9,164 nt of DNA from Prevotellaceae bacterium (lineage in GTDB: Bacteria > Bacteroidota > Bacteroidia > Bacteroidales > Bacteroidaceae), in NCBI GenBank assembly GCA_021204715.1, contig JAJPYW010000189.1, forward strand, positions 1 through 9,164. The letters are read 5' to 3'. The position numbers and the translations under genes were made by a program. Below, in pieces: positions 1 to 8,300 of this stretch. Numbering within the stretch: the first letter of the stretch is position 1; each line of letters opens with the position of its first letter. The notes beneath the pieces were generated by a model. It was not told the origin of the DNA and ran no database searches. It was given only the letters and a program-made list of their open reading frames with translations.

Positions 1-788
1 GGAGGGGTGGTCAAGCAAGGTCCCCAAAGGGGTTGTGTCTTTTGACACAGCCCCTGCCGCAAGGCTTGTTCAGCCTTAGCCAACGTTTCGGGCCGGCCGA
101 TGTCGAACCAACGGGATCCTTGGAAAGGACAACCTTCGATGGCCACCTGCCTGCAGATGGAAAGGTAGAAAGGGATAATGGAGAAGCTGCCGTTCCAGCG
201 GGCGTCGTCCATGTAACGGAAAAGGGTGGGGGAAATGATGTGTATGCCTTCAAAAGCCCGTTCCACATAGGTTCCGGCAGCAGGGTTGAAGCCTTCGGGC
301 GCCGTTTCACCGGTGCGTTTGTTCATCCAGCCGGCAAGGTGGTGCGAGGCATCGAAGAAGAGACTGCGGGAGCTATCCCTCTCGGCTGTCAGCAAAGTGG
401 CTACGGCACCGCTGTCAGCGTGGTGGCGGTAGAGGGCGGCCAAATCGGCATCGGTAAGAATGTCTACATTGTGCACCAAGAATGGCTCTTCGCCTTCTAA
501 AAAAGGACGGGCCTTTCGGATGCCGCCACCGGTGTCGAGCAGCGCGCCGCGCTCGTCGCTGATGTGGATGGTGATGCCGAAGTCGTCACGGCTATGCAAG
601 AAGTCGATGATTTGACCGCCCAAGTGGTGGATGTTGACAGTGATTTCTGTGAATCCGCAGGCTTTCAGACGCAGAATGACATGTTCCAACATGGGCTTGC
701 CGGCTACGGGAACGAGTGCTTTGGGCGTGTTGTCGGTCAAGGGACGTAGCCGGGTGCCCATGCCGGCGGCGAAAATCATGGCTTTCAT
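1..788 (-). CDS. murU: MurU-like sugar-1-phosphate nucleotidyltransferase (3' end outside window)
   Basis: The 262 visible residues form a Rossmann-type nucleotidyltransferase that begins MKAMIFAAGMGTRLRPLT, the N-terminal nucleotide-binding signature (G-x-G-T-R-L-R-P at about 9-16), followed by TPKALVPVAGKP at 21-32. A metal-site equivalent HNVDIL lies at 106-111, with Asp109; many relatives have NGD here. A second metal motif, WFDIGRPE, lies at 227-234 with Asp229. By family knowledge MurU converts MurNAc-1-phosphate plus UTP to UDP-MurNAc in the cytoplasm, bypassing de novo synthesis. The assignment rests mainly on the adjacent AmgK-like kinase; a mannose-1-phosphate guanylyltransferase or another NDP-sugar enzyme is the main alternative. 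The start ATG overlaps the kinase stop as ATGA, which implies translational coupling. Related proteins usually end soon after the helix that follows WFDIGRPE (about residue 244). Here the frame stays open for at least 18 more residues, through a strong hairpin, to the window edge. Confidence 0.8.
   Translation of the reverse strand, partial: MKAMIFAAGMGTRLRPLTDNTPKALVPVAGKPMLEHVILRLKACGFTEITVNIHHLGGQIIDFLHSRDDFGITIHISDERGALLDTGGGIRKARPFLEGEEPFLVHNVDILTDADLAALYRHHADSGAVATLLTAERDSSRSLFFDASHHLAGWMNKRTGETAPEGFNPAAGTYVERAFEGIHIISPTLFRYMDDARWNGSFSIIPFYLSICRQVAIEGCPFQGSRWFDIGRPETLAKAEQALRQGLCQKTQPLWGPCLTTP
28..55. repeat. 12-bp stem hairpin within the 3' end of murU
   Basis: Arms 28-39 and 44-55 flank a TTTT loop. 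On the plus strand the core reads GGGGTTGTGTC-TTTT-GACACAGCCCC. In plus-sense RNA all 12 pairs form, counting one G.U; in the minus (coding) sense that position is a C/A mismatch. A second short palindrome, CCCCAAAGGGG (22-32), overlaps the left arm. No T-run follows on either strand, so it is not a canonical Rho-independent terminator. It encodes roughly residues 245-254 of the murU frame, beyond the conserved domain. It may be a repetitive extragenic palindrome into which the gene reads. Confidence 0.6.
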
Positions 789-2341
789 GGCGTGGCGGTG
801 TTGTCAAGGGTTTGCCAAGAGGCCCGCTCGCGGTGCAGGAGCGTTACTTGGATGCCGGGTTGCCGGCTGAGACGGGCTGCCAATTGTTCGGCACAATAGA
901 CGCTGCGGTGTTGCCCGCCCGTACAGCCAAAGCCGACGGAGAGGTAGGTGAAGCCTCGGGAAAGATAGCGTTGTGTGGCAGCGTCGACCAAGGCGTAAAC
1001 ATGTTCAAGGAAGGATGCCACTTCGCTTTCAGTTTCAAGGAAACGGACGACCGGTTCGTCCTTGCCGCTGTAATGGCGGTAACGGGCATAACGGCCGGGG
1101 TTGTGCAGGGCGCGGCAGTCGAAGATGAAGCCGCCGCCGTGTTCCGATGTATCTACGGGAAGTCCCCGTTTGTAGGAGAAACTGGTGATGCTGACAACTA
1201 AAGGAGGTTGGGCTGTAAGAGCAGGCCGCATTTCTTTTATCTTCATCTCCTTTGTTTCCTCTGATATATGCTTGTCAGGGGCGAACCGTTCCATGCCGGC
1301 CATGCGTTGCAGCAAATTACACAGATAGGGATATTCGGGGAAGGGCTCTTCGAGCAACGACCGTAGATTCTCCATGGCGAACGGGATGCTCTCAAGGAAA
1401 TGTGGCTTACGCTCGTAATAGCCCCGGAAACCGTAGGCTCCGAGTACTTGCAAGGTGCGGAAGAGCACAAAGTGGCGCAAACGTGCCTTGTAGCGGGCTT
1501 CGTCTACAGGCAGATAGACACGCAACGCATCCATGTAGCTTTGCAGCAGTTCCCGGCGCAGCGCATCGGGAAAATGGGCTTTGGCCTGCCACAGAAAAGA
1601 GGCCACATCGTAGCAGGCGGGGCCTTGCCGCCCTCCTTGGAAATCGATGAACCAAGGCTCTCCATCCTTTATCATGACATTACGGCTTTGGAAATCGCGG
1701 TACATGAACGAAGGACGGGGTGTGTCACCGTGGAGCAGGACCTTTACCATTTGCCGGAAATCGTCTTCCAACAGATCTTCACGGAAGTCGATGCCGGTAC
1801 CCTTGAGGAAACAGTATTTGAAGTAGTTCAAGTCCCACAAGATGTCTCGTTTGTCGAAGCGGGCAATAGGGAAGCAACGGGAAAAGTCCATTCCCTCGGC
1901 TCCGGCATATTGCAGCACGGGCAGCAGGCGGATGGTTTTGTGCAACAACCGCTTCTCCTCTTCGCTGAATTGGCCTGTAGCGCGTCCCGCGGAGATGGCG
2001 TCGAAGAGCGATGTGTCTCCTAAATCTTCTTGCAGATAGAGGGTGTCGTCGGCCGAGCGCGCCACTACCCCGGGTACCGGAAGTCCCTTTTCGCGGAAGT
2101 GTGCGCCAATGTAGAAGAAGGCGTGGTTTTCCTCTATTTGCGTGCCGTAAACACCAATGAGCGTAGGCGTTCCTTGCAGGCGGAAGTACCTGCGGTTGGA
2201 GCCGGAAAGGGGAAAGGCCGTCACTCCTTCGGACGTGTGGCCTGTATATTCGGCATATAACCGGGCGAGCCGGCCGGCCGCTTGGGTATTGTCTATAGCA
2301 GTATGTGTTGTCATCCGCTCATCTTTCGGCAGGCTGATCAT
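785..2341 (-). CDS. amgK: AmgK-like amino-sugar kinase fused to RapZ C-terminal domain
   Basis: This is a 518-residue two-domain protein. Residues about 10-350 are an aminoglycoside-phosphotransferase/choline-kinase fold: GSNRRYF (47-53) as the nucleotide loop, LQEDLGD (103-109), the catalytic loop MYRDFQSRN (213-221, Asp216) and the metal motif IDFQGGRQGPACYD (232-245, Asp233). AmgK enzymes phosphorylate MurNAc/GlcNAc at the anomeric carbon, matching the MurU gene that overlaps its stop. Residues about 380-510 match the RapZ C-terminal domain: ITSFSYKRGLP, FDCRALHNPGRY, then GCTGGQHRSVY (472-482). RapZ's N-terminal Walker-A kinase half is absent. In E. coli this domain binds glucosamine-6-phosphate. 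I chose the second ATG (2341) because AAGGAG (2353-2348) lies 6 nt upstream of it; the ATG at 2347 directly abuts that SD. The start at 2314 (MTTHT) is a weaker option. The exact sugar substrate is inferred. Confidence 0.82.
   Translation of the reverse strand: MISLPKDERMTTHTAIDNTQAAGRLARLYAEYTGHTSEGVTAFPLSGSNRRYFRLQGTPTLIGVYGTQIEENHAFFYIGAHFREKGLPVPGVVARSADDTLYLQEDLGDTSLFDAISAGRATGQFSEEEKRLLHKTIRLLPVLQYAGAEGMDFSRCFPIARFDKRDILWDLNYFKYCFLKGTGIDFREDLLEDDFRQMVKVLLHGDTPRPSFMYRDFQSRNVMIKDGEPWFIDFQGGRQGPACYDVASFLWQAKAHFPDALRRELLQSYMDALRVYLPVDEARYKARLRHFVLFRTLQVLGAYGFRGYYERKPHFLESIPFAMENLRSLLEEPFPEYPYLCNLLQRMAGMERFAPDKHISEETKEMKIKEMRPALTAQPPLVVSITSFSYKRGLPVDTSEHGGGFIFDCRALHNPGRYARYRHYSGKDEPVVRFLETESEVASFLEHVYALVDAATQRYLSRGFTYLSVGFGCTGGQHRSVYCAEQLAARLSRQPGIQVTLLHRERASWQTLDNTATP
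1239..1253 (-). repeat. 15-nt copy of the amgK translation-start region at the domain junction
   Basis: The minus-strand sequence AAAGGAGATGAAGAT occurs at 1253-1239 and again, identically, at 2354-2340 over the gene's own SD and start. In the upstream copy the next base makes the initiator ATG; in this copy it makes ATA (Ile368 of the chosen protein). The repeat lies in the linker between the kinase and RapZ domains and is read in the same frame (KEMKI). It could be a relic of a formerly separate rapZ-C gene start, a weak internal start, or chance in a Lys/Glu-rich linker. Confidence 0.5.
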
Positions 2342-2347
2342 CTTCAT

Positions 2348-2356
2348 CTCCTTTCC
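2348..2356 (-). promoter_or_regulatory. Shine-Dalgarno that decides the amgK-rapZ start
   Basis: The minus-strand sequence GGAAAGGAG runs from 2356 to 2348. It leaves 6 nt before the ATG at 2341 and none before the ATG at 2347, which favours the inner start and drops two residues (MK). A canonical SD is uncommon in Bacteroidetes, where initiation usually relies on A-rich leaders. Confidence 0.6.
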
Positions 2357-2388
2357 ATGTTTTCAACATTCATATCATTTGTGAGAAC

Positions 2389-5346
2389 TTACCGTTTGCA
2401 CAACCGCTTGAAATCACAATAGGCGCACCGGCTGTTGAATTCGGTTTGCGTAAAGGGCGCGTCGGGGTTGTAGATTTCTTGCAAAAGCTGTACCAACCGT
2501 TCATGGAACTCGGTTTCATAAAGGGAGAAGTCGGTCACGGGCGCTTTTCCTCTTCCTCCAGTCTTCATTTCAATCACGGGCGAGTAGTCCGGAGACGAGG
2601 CTTTGTGTATGTAGAGCAAGGAGGGCATCACTTCCAAAGGTTGCTGCCTGCAAAGGATAGAGGCGTAGAGAAAGGTCTGGAAAATATAGCCGGGCCGCTT
2701 CTCGGAAGGCGTGAAGAGTTGGGCGATGCTTTCAGCCGGCTTGGGCTCGCCACCGGTCTTGTAATCGACAATGCGCAGTTTGCCTTCCTTGCTGTCCATG
2801 CGGTCTACCCTGCCGCCTACTGCAAGAGGCAATTCGCCCGTCGGGGTGGTTATCTTGATTGAGTCAAACGTATCCTTCTCCATGGCTTCCATGCTAAACG
2901 GAGCGTACGCCCGGTCGACCTCCATAAGCCGGTGCAAATAGGTGCAGATAGCTTTGGAAAGGATGAGTTGCGTGCCGTTGTAGAGAGGATTCTCATCCTC
3001 CCCCACATGGAAGAAGTCTTTTTTGAAGGCGCGCTTTACATAAACTTCGAGCTTGTGCTCATCTTTCAACAGACGATCCAAATCCTCTTTGCGTATCTCT
3101 TTGCCGTGACGGGTTAAGTCTTGGTAGACATATTGGGCCGAATCGTGAAACAAGGTGCCGAACAAGGCGGAATCTATTTCATCGGTCACTTCTTCTACGG
3201 GTTTCAACCCGGCGACATAACGGTAGTAAAACTTCAAACGGCAATCCAAGTAGGTGTTCAGCGCCGAGGGAGAGAAGTAGGCCTCTTTATTTTGGCGTGT
3301 ATCGTATTTGTTGTAGAGTTGCCGCAACGCTTCGGGCGTTTTCTCTTTGACGGTGGACGTGCCCTGCCGGGGCGTGTGTTCCGCTTCCAATGATTCACGG
3401 ATAACGGGATGTCCCCATTCCATCAAGAGCTGCAGCATGAAACGCGACATTTCGCCGCGGTTCACCCCTTCGGTGGAGGTATTGTAGGCCAAGGTGATGT
3501 GCCCGGCACGTTGTATCAGGCGGTAGAAGTAGTAGGCATAGACCGAGTTCCTGCGGTCGATGGTGGTCATGCCGAATGCCTTGCGCAGGTTGTAAGGAAT
3601 GAACGAGGCGTCCGTGCCCGACCGCGGCAAATTCCCTTCGTTAAGCGATAGGACAAGCAAGTTTTGAAAGTCAAGGTTCCTTGTTTCCAATACACCCATG
3701 ACTTGCATGCCCACGGCAGGCTCTCCGTGGAAAGGAATGTTGGTGGCGGCAAGCAGCCTGTCCAACAACCGGGTGAAAGTGCTTGTTTGCAGGGAGAGTT
3801 TTCCTGTCTCGGCCAAGTTGAGCAGGCGGTTTACCAGCGTATAGGCTTTGAAGAGCGATTCGCTGTAGAGTTGGTTGTAAATACTGTCTTGCTTGCCCGT
3901 GGCCCGGCCGTTTCCGTTCCCGTCCGTTTCCACCCCGGTCCTTTCCCCGTTGCCATCTTCCCGGCAGTAGAGCGCGCCTACTTCACGCAGCAGGGCGGTG
4001 AGGTAACGGCACAAGGCGGCGGTGCCCTCTTGTGGAGTGAAGAGCAGCTTCAAGAAATCATCCCGTTGCAGCTCGCCGGGGGTAGGATAGAAACGGCTTC
4101 CTTTCATCAACTCCTTTTCCAATGCTTTTGCTTCGGCGGAGATGCGGCGTGTATAAGGATGCCTCAACAGCGTCAAAACCGCGTCGAGGCAATAACAACC
4201 CGTCTCCTCCTTATAGCCGGTGGTTTGCAACGCCACCGCCGCCTTTAAGTAGCCGTATACAGGCGTTTGTGCCAAGGGAAATCCCATGGTGACGTTCACC
4301 TTTTCCACTTCTTCCGGAATGGAATGAAGCACGGGAAGCAGCAGCGATTCGTTGCACAGCACTACGGCGGTCTCCACACCAAGGGGAGTGGCTTCCGCAC
4401 CCTCCTTGGCACGGATATCCTTTACCCACCGGTGCAAGTAGCGTGCTTGCGCGTTTTCCGTAGGCGAGCTCAGGTAACGTATCTCCTTGCGATTCCGCAG
4501 CACGTCAAACCGTTCTGCAGGAAGCTGGTTGGGGAAAAGCGTCAAGTTGTGCCTGATGAAACTGCCCGCCTCGTGCAGGACGACCGGTCCGTCCGCCTCT
4601 GCGCCTTCGGTGTAGAAAGTATCATAGTCCCAATAGAAAAGGGCCTTGCCCGCCGCTTGCAACCGCTTGAAGAGTTCCTCTTCCACCCGGTTCAAGGCGT
4701 TGAATCCCACGAATACATAACGGTCGTAGTCAAACCGCGCGGCGGCCGGCGATTCGAGAACCCTGCGGTACATCATGCCTTCGTATGCGATGCCCTGCCG
4801 TTCCAAAACAGTTTGGAACCGGCGGTAGATGTCTCCCAATTTATCCCACACCGAGAGGAACTTGTCCTTCAGTTCCGTTTGCCGCTCCACTGAGAAGTTG
4901 CGGAAGAAGTGGCGGATGGCTTCTTCTTGCGCTTCATCGAGGAAGCCGTTCCCCGCCATGATGTCCTTCAAGGCTTGCAGGTTCAAGAACAGCTTCCCCG
5001 CATCGACCAAGTTCTTGTCCACGTCGTCAAAATCGCTGACGAGCAGTTCGCCCCAGAAATAGAAATCGTCCAACGTCTCCTTGCTGCCCGTTATTTCCCC
5101 GTAGACTTGGTATAGTTCGCACACCAAGCGCACGGTGTCGCCCGCTTCCAAGGAAGAGAGCTGCCTGAACAGGTCGCTGATATCCAAATAGGCAGGCGAC
5201 CAAATAGGGCGTGTGCTTTGCGCGGCCAACTGCTTGTTGAAGAAGAGCCGCGCGCGTTTGTTGGGGAAGACCACGGCCGTGCGCGACAAGTCGTTGCCTG
5301 TTTTAGCGTAGAGGTCTTGGGCGACCATTTGAAGAAATGTTTCCAT
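2389..5346 (-). CDS. addB: AddB-like PD-(D/E)XK nuclease with inactive helicase half
   Basis: This 985-residue protein is the likely AddB partner of the upstream AddA, forming a helicase-nuclease that processes double-strand DNA ends for RecA recombination. The N-terminal half is helicase-like (VVFPNKRARLFF at 25-36; LVLSLNEGNLP at 564-574, an AddB hallmark), but it has no Walker A P-loop, so it should not hydrolyse ATP. The C-terminal nuclease has H734 (GTLFHD), D848 (GGRVDR), D861 and K863 (VDYKTG) and Q890. Four cysteines, C702 (YLDCRLKFYYRY) and C974/C977/C983 in a C-x2-C-x5-C tail, match the AddB Fe-S staple around the nuclease. A Gly/Asn/Thr-rich stretch at 463-485 looks like a variable loop. 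The start follows the addA stop by 33 nt, behind a GGAAA-rich leader. B. subtilis AddB is larger and keeps a P-loop; the shorter form without one fits Bacteroidetes. Confidence 0.85.
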   Translation of the reverse strand: METFLQMVAQDLYAKTGNDLSRTAVVFPNKRARLFFNKQLAAQSTRPIWSPAYLDISDLFRQLSSLEAGDTVRLVCELYQVYGEITGSKETLDDFYFWGELLVSDFDDVDKNLVDAGKLFLNLQALKDIMAGNGFLDEAQEEAIRHFFRNFSVERQTELKDKFLSVWDKLGDIYRRFQTVLERQGIAYEGMMYRRVLESPAAARFDYDRYVFVGFNALNRVEEELFKRLQAAGKALFYWDYDTFYTEGAEADGPVVLHEAGSFIRHNLTLFPNQLPAERFDVLRNRKEIRYLSSPTENAQARYLHRWVKDIRAKEGAEATPLGVETAVVLCNESLLLPVLHSIPEEVEKVNVTMGFPLAQTPVYGYLKAAVALQTTGYKEETGCYCLDAVLTLLRHPYTRRISAEAKALEKELMKGSRFYPTPGELQRDDFLKLLFTPQEGTAALCRYLTALLREVGALYCREDGNGERTGVETDGNGNGRATGKQDSIYNQLYSESLFKAYTLVNRLLNLAETGKLSLQTSTFTRLLDRLLAATNIPFHGEPAVGMQVMGVLETRNLDFQNLLVLSLNEGNLPRSGTDASFIPYNLRKAFGMTTIDRRNSVYAYYFYRLIQRAGHITLAYNTSTEGVNRGEMSRFMLQLLMEWGHPVIRESLEAEHTPRQGTSTVKEKTPEALRQLYNKYDTRQNKEAYFSPSALNTYLDCRLKFYYRYVAGLKPVEEVTDEIDSALFGTLFHDSAQYVYQDLTRHGKEIRKEDLDRLLKDEHKLEVYVKRAFKKDFFHVGEDENPLYNGTQLILSKAICTYLHRLMEVDRAYAPFSMEAMEKDTFDSIKITTPTGELPLAVGGRVDRMDSKEGKLRIVDYKTGGEPKPAESIAQLFTPSEKRPGYIFQTFLYASILCRQQPLEVMPSLLYIHKASSPDYSPVIEMKTGGRGKAPVTDFSLYETEFHERLVQLLQEIYNPDAPFTQTEFNSRCAYCDFKRLCKR

Positions 5347-5360
5347 ATCGTGGCGTTTAC

Positions 5361-5380
5361 GTTCCTTTCCTTTCCTTTTT
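5361..5380 (-). promoter_or_regulatory. Purine-rich leader with GGAAA repeats before addB
   Basis: The minus strand reads AAAAAGGAAAGGAAAGGAAC across the addA-addB gap, with three GGAA blocks 5 nt apart. The last GGA lies about 15 nt from the addB ATG, further than a usual SD, so it may act as an A/G-rich Bacteroidetes-type leader rather than a classical SD. A tandem pentamer like this can also vary in length between strains. Confidence 0.4.
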
Positions 5381-8300
5381 CACTCTCTTTCCACACGCTC
5401 TATGGCACCCGCGTCCACATACCACAAATATCCTTCGATTTGTTCCGAAGGATAGTCCATGCGGGCCAGCAACTCCATGTATCCTTGCACTTGCCGGTGG
5501 TATTCCGGCCGCGGCTTGCCGAACTTGAAATCCACCACCACCATCTTCCCGCCACGCACCATCACGCGGTCGGGGCGGCGGTTGCACAGATGTCCGTCCT
5601 CCATCCAAAGGATGTCGCACTCGTTGAAGACGCGCCATTCTCCCGAATACCATTCCCTCACTTGAGGCAAGGCGAAAGCGCGGCGTGTCAACGCTGTCAC
5701 CCCGGCCTCTTCTTCCGCTGTGCCGATGATGCCTTCGGCCGTCAACCGGCGCACGGCAGCGTCGATGTCGGCCTCGGTGCGGATGGTCGAAAAAAGCGTG
5801 TGGAGCGTCCGCCCGCGGTCTATGTAACGGCTTCTTGCCGGCGGTTCCGTTTTCCCTTCCACCATGCCTGCAAGGAAGTCGGCCGAGCGGTTGGACTGGC
5901 GGAATACAAGGTGCGGGCGCGTGCAAGCCATCCGCGCGGGCACGCTTTGGGGCTGCTGTGTCAACCTGTTGACGGCCGGGACGGGCAGGGCACTCTCTCC
6001 TTGTGCCGTGGCAACCGGGTGCAGGCAAGGAGTACCAAAGAGATATTGCAAGGCCTCGTCGTCCCAAGTGCCGGTGCCCTCGCGCGCCATTCCGGGCAAG
6101 GCCGTCTCCAACAATGCGGACACAGTGCCCGGCTTGTCGCCCCGTCCCCATACAATCAAGTTGCGCCCCGCGCGTGTGAAGGCCACATACAGCAGGTTCA
6201 AGTTGTCCACCCAGAGTTGCAGCCGTTCTTCCAAATAATCTTGCCGGTAAACTGACTCGGCCATTGTGCCGGAATAGCTCACCGGAACGAGGTCCAACGT
6301 ATCGTAAGGAGCCTCGGCAGGCGTACACCACACCAACTGGTCGTGCCGCTCCACTTCCAAGCTCCAATCGCAGAAAGGCAGCAACACCGTGTGGTATTCC
6401 AAGCCTTTGGCCTTGTGGATGGAACAGATGCGTATGCCGTCGCCCTCCGCGCCGGGAATGGTCTTGCCGCAAAGCGTATCCTCCCAATAGCGGATGAAGC
6501 ACTCCAAACCGGGCGGATTCCCCTGCAAGTATTCCGACACCTTGTCGAAGAAGAAGAAAAGATAAGCCTCTTCTCCCCGCGCGTCGGCCAAGCCGAACAG
6601 CAGCACAAGCTCTTCCAACAACTCGTACAGGGGCATAAGACGCAGCGGTTCCGAGCGCATGAGGAACGTCTCGAAGGCGTCGGCGCCGGGGAAGCGTGCA
6701 TCCGCCGGGGCGCGGTCGGCCCTTGCTTCCGCCTCCACTTGTTCTTTATGCATGCAAGCGTCTTGTACGCAGGCTTTGGCTATCTTGTCGGCGGGATTGC
6801 AGAGGTAACGCAGCGCGTCCATCAAGAGGCAGACGGCTGCCGACGCGTCCAAGCGGAAGGCTTCGTCGGAGACAAGGGAGATGCCCAACTCTTTTTCAAA
6901 ATAGTCGGCGATGACGGGAATGTACTTGTTCTTGCGCACCAAAAGGGCGATTTGCCGCTGTTCCACCCCGGCCGTCAACAACTGCGACACCTCCTCTCCA
7001 AGGGCTTTCAACGTCAGCGCTTCATACTCGCCGCCCACCTCGGGATCGAGAAGCGTTACTTTGACATAACCCGTTTCCTTTTTCGGCAGGAACTCCTGCT
7101 CCACGTCGGCGTAAGCCATTTCCATGGGCACGCACCGCTCGCCCAATTCGGCCTCGTGGCGGTTGCTCAAAGCGGTTACCGCTTTTGAGAAGAAGCGGTT
7201 GTTGAATTCCACGACGCAGGGCGCGCTGCGGCGGTTCGTCTTCAACGTCTTGGTGCGCACGGGGAAGGGAAGCTGCTTGTCAAGACTCTCCAATATCCGC
7301 CAGTCTCCGCCCCGCCAGCGGTATATGGACTGCTTCACATCGCCCACAATCAAGCTGTCGGCACCCTGCGAAAGACCTTCGACAAGCAGCAGGCGGAAGT
7401 TGTCCCACTGCATGCGGCTGGTGTCTTGAAACTCGTCAATCATCAGGTTGTACAGCTCGGCGCCTATCTTCTCGAATACAAACGAAGTGTCGCCTTCACG
7501 TATTATCCGGTGCAGCAAGTTGTTTGTATCGGTCAGCAAGAAACGGTTGCGGGCATGGTTCTGCTCACGCATCTCCTTGTCAATGTGGTTCAACAGTTGC
7601 AGCTTGTTCAAGTGTTTCAAAGTGAGCTCGCAACTGTTTACGGTGCGGGCGGCCGGCGCGCGCCTTTCTTCCGTCTCCCTCAACAAAGGCAGCAAAGAAG
7701 TACCTGCCGCGAGTATAATCTCCTTCCGGCGTTTATGGGTTTTCGACACCCAGTTTTCGGGGCTGTCCATGCAGTCTTGGAAAGTTTTGTTGCAAGCCTC
7801 GCCGGCCGACAGCTTGCCTTCGCGCATTTTGCGGAAATAGCCGTATATACCTTTTGCGCCGTTTTTCAAATCAGCGGCGGTGAGGTCGTGCCGGGCTAAT
7901 TCTTCGTCAAAGCGGCCGGCATAGCTCCGCATCTCGTCAAGCGCCGCCTCTTTCAATGCCCTCAACTGCTTGCGGTATTCTTCCAATACTCCCGGTGATT
8001 CCATCGTCTTGCGCAACCCTTCGCCCCGGGCGATGTAAAGCTCGTCGAAGATATTCTTGGCGAATGACTTCACCTCTGTGGACACATTCCACCTCTTGTC
8101 TTCTTTTATCTTTTCGTCGATGTAATCAAACAACCACGACAATATCGTTGAGTCGGGCGTGAGTTTCTCAATCAGGCCGTCGACGGCGTCACTCAGCACT
8201 TGGTCGATGTCCATCTCTATCTCGAAGTTGAGCGTCAACCCCAATTCACGTGCCAAGTTGCGCAGTACCGTCTGGAAAAAGGAGTCTATGGTCTCTATGC

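Noticed and set aside
5361..5380. Frameshift or slippage site joining addA and addB
   Set aside because: The addA stop precedes the repeat and addB has its own ATG start; both proteins look complete, so nothing requires it.
5218..6255. Long plus-strand open frame of 345 codons across the addA-addB junction
   Set aside because: It is antisense to two genes with clear catalytic motifs, and its translation has no recognisable family.
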